Shown here piece by piece: positions 40,145 to 41,834 of a stretch of 41,834 nucleotides of DNA (the stretch's first letter is position 1; every line of letters starts with the position of its first letter). The DNA comes from Desulfovibrio sp. Fe33. Its GTDB lineage: Bacteria > Desulfobacterota > Desulfovibrionia > Desulfovibrionales > Desulfovibrionaceae. A program made the position numbers and the translations under genes. The DNA is taken from contig NZ_JAQKGU010000016.1 in assembly GCF_028532725.1 (NCBI RefSeq), forward strand, positions 1 through 41,834, given 5' to 3'. Under the pieces are notes generated by a model, which saw only the letters and a program-made list of their open reading frames with translations, was not told the DNA's origin and did not search any database.

Positions 40145-41834
40145 TTACATCATGTTGTCGTTGCCGGAGTCGATGATGGTCTGGATGAGCGCGTTCAGGT
40201 CTTCGCTCGTGGTTATATCCGCCACCTGGTTCACCGCATCATGCACGGGGGATACCCCGAGGAGGTTGACCGTGATGTACTCGTTCCCGTCTATGTCGGA
40301 GAAGACCAGGCTGACATCCTCGGTGTTCGAGAGGACATCCACGGTCGTTCCTTCCAGGTTGCCGAGCGCGAGACGGTCGTCGTCACTGAAGTCCGTGATG
40401 TTTATCACGGCGTGATCGCCGCCCGTGACGAGCGGATCAATGACGATGGTGTCGCTGCCGTCCCCGGAGGAAACGGTGTCGCCGTCCGCCGGGAAGAGTA
40501 CGTCGTTGCCGTGCGTGCCGGTCAGGACGCCGGTTCCGCCCGCGGCGCCGGTCGCATTAACGTTCAGGGAAACCTCGATGTAGGCGGTGTCGGTGCCTCC
40601 ATGGCCGTCGGACACGGTGTACTGGAAGAGGTCGGTCACGCTGCGGTCTAGGTTTTGCCAACCGCCTTCGCCGTCAACTTCCTCGTGCGGGGTGTACGAC
40701 CATTCGCCGGTCTCGTAGATCTTCAGCGAGCCGAATTCGCCGTCGATGAGGTGGTAGTTGCCGTTCAGGTCGGTTCCGGCGCTCGACGAATTCCCCGGAA
40801 TGTTGCTGGAGTCGATGGCGGACACGGAGAGCTCCATGAGGTTCATGTCGCCTGCCGCCGCCGCATCGTCGAAGTCCACGTTGTCCACGTCGTAATCGTT
40901 GGCGAGAACGTTGCCTTCGGCCGTGCCGGTGATGGAGTTCTCTCCGCCGGTTACGGTGGTCAGGCTTTCCATGCCGAACGATCCGTTCGGGATGAAGACG
41001 ATGGTGTCGAACTCGAAGCCGGGGGTGATGTCCACCGCGTTGCCCACGTTGGTGAACAGGACGGGCTCGCCGCCTCCCACGGGGTAGACCCAGGCGTTGA
41101 CCTGGTTGTTGCCCTGGGCGACGAACTCGATGCTGAACGACTCCTGGGGCGTGTCGAACTCGAAGGTAATCTGTTCGGTGCCGTCCTGATCGTCGACCCT
41201 GCGGTCGTCGCTCGTGCCGTTGGTGTAGATGCCCAGGTGCTGGTTGTTGCCCCAGGTGGTGAACCGGACATCGTCAATCGAGTTGCCTTCGGCGTCGAAG
41301 GCCTCCGCGGTCATGATGTAGCCCGGACCGTAATAGACCGAGCCGGATACGCCGCTCCAGTCGTCGATGACGGTCTCCACTGTATTCGTGATGAAGATGT
41401 CGTGCGAGCCGTCATGGACCGCCACGGGGGAGTCGTTGGCCCCGGAGATGGTGATGGTCAGGGTGGCCGAGCCGGTCAGCGCGCCGCCCGCCTGGTTGTC
41501 GGAAACCACGTAGGTGAACACGTCGCGCACGTCCGGGTCGCCGCTGTTCAGCGGGTCGGTTGCGTCCCTGTCCTCCACGTAGATGTAGGAGCCGTCGCTG
41601 TTGAGGTACAGGGTGCCGTATTCGCCCTCGATGACGTGGTCGGCCTCGTAGAGGTCGCTGACCCTGTCGGGCGGGCTTCCTTCGCCTGAGTAGACGATGG
41701 ATTCCACGGACAGATCGTCGGGTGCGTTGTCCACATCGCTGTCGTTGTCGAGCACGTTGCCGGAGACTTCGGCCGCGGCCGCGCCGTCCACGGTCTCGGT
41801 CAGGGCGTTGGCGTCCACGACCGCTACGGGGGAG
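40145..41834 (-). CDS. VCBS-repeat adhesin with type I secretion C-terminus (5' end outside window)
   Basis: The C-terminal 562 or so residues of a large secreted protein; the frame is open through the right edge. It contains cadherin/VCBS-type repeats with their signatures: SPVAVVDANALTE, GNVLDNDSDVD, GEYGTLYLNSDGSYIYV and DVFTYVVSDNQAG in the first, and GNVLANDYDVD, GEFGSLKIYETGEWSYTP and DLFQYTVSDGHGG in the second. Between them is an about 150-residue beta-rich domain (TFEFDTPQESFSIEFVAQG) of the kind seen in carbohydrate or calcium-binding modules. The end (GTHGNDVLFPADGD, SGDGSDTIVI, then FSDDDRLAL) is the RTX-like C-terminal target domain used by type I secretion. The protein is very acidic, as usual for calcium-binding adhesins. 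No transporter genes are in the window. Confidence 0.9.
   Translation of the reverse strand, partial: SPVAVVDANALTETVDGAAAAEVSGNVLDNDSDVDNAPDDLSVESIVYSGEGSPPDRVSDLYEADHVIEGEYGTLYLNSDGSYIYVEDRDATDPLNSGDPDVRDVFTYVVSDNQAGGALTGSATLTITISGANDSPVAVHDGSHDIFITNTVETVIDDWSGVSGSVYYGPGYIMTAEAFDAEGNSIDDVRFTTWGNNQHLGIYTNGTSDDRRVDDQDGTEQITFEFDTPQESFSIEFVAQGNNQVNAWVYPVGGGEPVLFTNVGNAVDITPGFEFDTIVFIPNGSFGMESLTTVTGGENSITGTAEGNVLANDYDVDNVDFDDAAAAGDMNLMELSVSAIDSSNIPGNSSSAGTDLNGNYHLIDGEFGSLKIYETGEWSYTPHEEVDGEGGWQNLDRSVTDLFQYTVSDGHGGTDTAYIEVSLNVNATGAAGGTGVLTGTHGNDVLFPADGDTVSSGDGSDTIVIDPLVTGGDHAVINITDFSDDDRLALGNLEGTTVDVLSNTEDVSLVFSDIDGNEYITVNLLGVSPVHDAVNQVADITTSEDLNALIQTIIDSGNDNMM

Noticed and set aside
1..41834. Insertion sequences, prophage genes, tRNA or rRNA genes
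   Set aside because: I saw no transposase, integrase or phage-structure proteins and no recognisable tRNA or rRNA sequence, though a tRNA scan could not be run.

Overview
The window is high-GC DNA with long, tightly packed genes. It looks like a chromosomal segment of a sulfate-reducing bacterium of the Desulfovibrio/Pseudodesulfovibrio type (Desulfobacterota). Supporting this are a bacterioferritin with the haem-ligand Met, a NhaB antiporter beside an SLC13 permease with a Usp-like partner, an NtrC-type two-component system beside a Lon-like protease, and intergenic palindromic repeats of a style I associate with these genomes. The species call is inference; no rRNA or tRNA gene is present.

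Bases 1-24604 are a polysaccharide locus. After the tail of an upstream gene (1-235), sixteen plus-strand genes (392-19526) are mostly joined by ATGA/TGATG overlaps or short gaps: two carbohydrate deacetylases, two FemAB-like GNAT transferases, a DegT aminotransferase, a GT2 and three GT-B glycosyltransferases, a Wzy/O-antigen-ligase-like polymerase, a Wzx-like flippase, a secreted 13-Asp-box beta-propeller protein, an ATP-grasp ligase, a PaaK/CapK-like adenylating enzyme and two left-handed beta-helix acyltransferases. This reads as a Wzx/Wzy-type exopolysaccharide pathway with unusually heavy decoration (acyl, amino, possibly aminoacyl groups). The first deacetylase and first FemAB protein resemble the XrtA/PEP-CTERM-associated families, but no exosortase is in the window. 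A membrane acyltransferase (minus), a degenerate asparagine-synthetase-like protein (plus), a QueC-like PP-loop protein (minus) and galE (minus) follow.

Bases 24930-31706 hold metabolic and transport genes: an SSADH-like aldehyde dehydrogenase, bacterioferritin, methylglyoxal synthase, NhaB, and an SLC13 permease with RCK_C domains. Two near-identical copies of a ~155-bp multi-hairpin intergenic repeat lie downstream of the dehydrogenase and of mgsA. Clear hairpin terminators separate several of these genes.

Bases 31750-37700 are the most unusual part. A Usp-like gene heads an operon with the SLC13 permease. Divergent from it is a Lon protease that has lost the Lon N-terminal domain and carries a response-regulator receiver domain inserted immediately before Walker A. 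It is split by one apparent frameshift near 34218. Convergent with it is a histidine kinase/NtrC-type regulator operon. The 555-bp divergent region holds three copies of a GTTGCA-N3-TGCAAC-like operator and a sigma-54-like promoter facing each way. The simplest model is one kinase feeding both a sigma-54 activator and a phospho-controlled protease, with Usp/SLC13 and the protease as targets.

Bases 37853-41834 hold a YbaK/EbsC deacylase, a GapN-like dehydrogenase whose expected catalytic Glu appears to be Gly, and the C-terminal part of a VCBS-repeat, type I-secreted adhesin that runs off the right edge.
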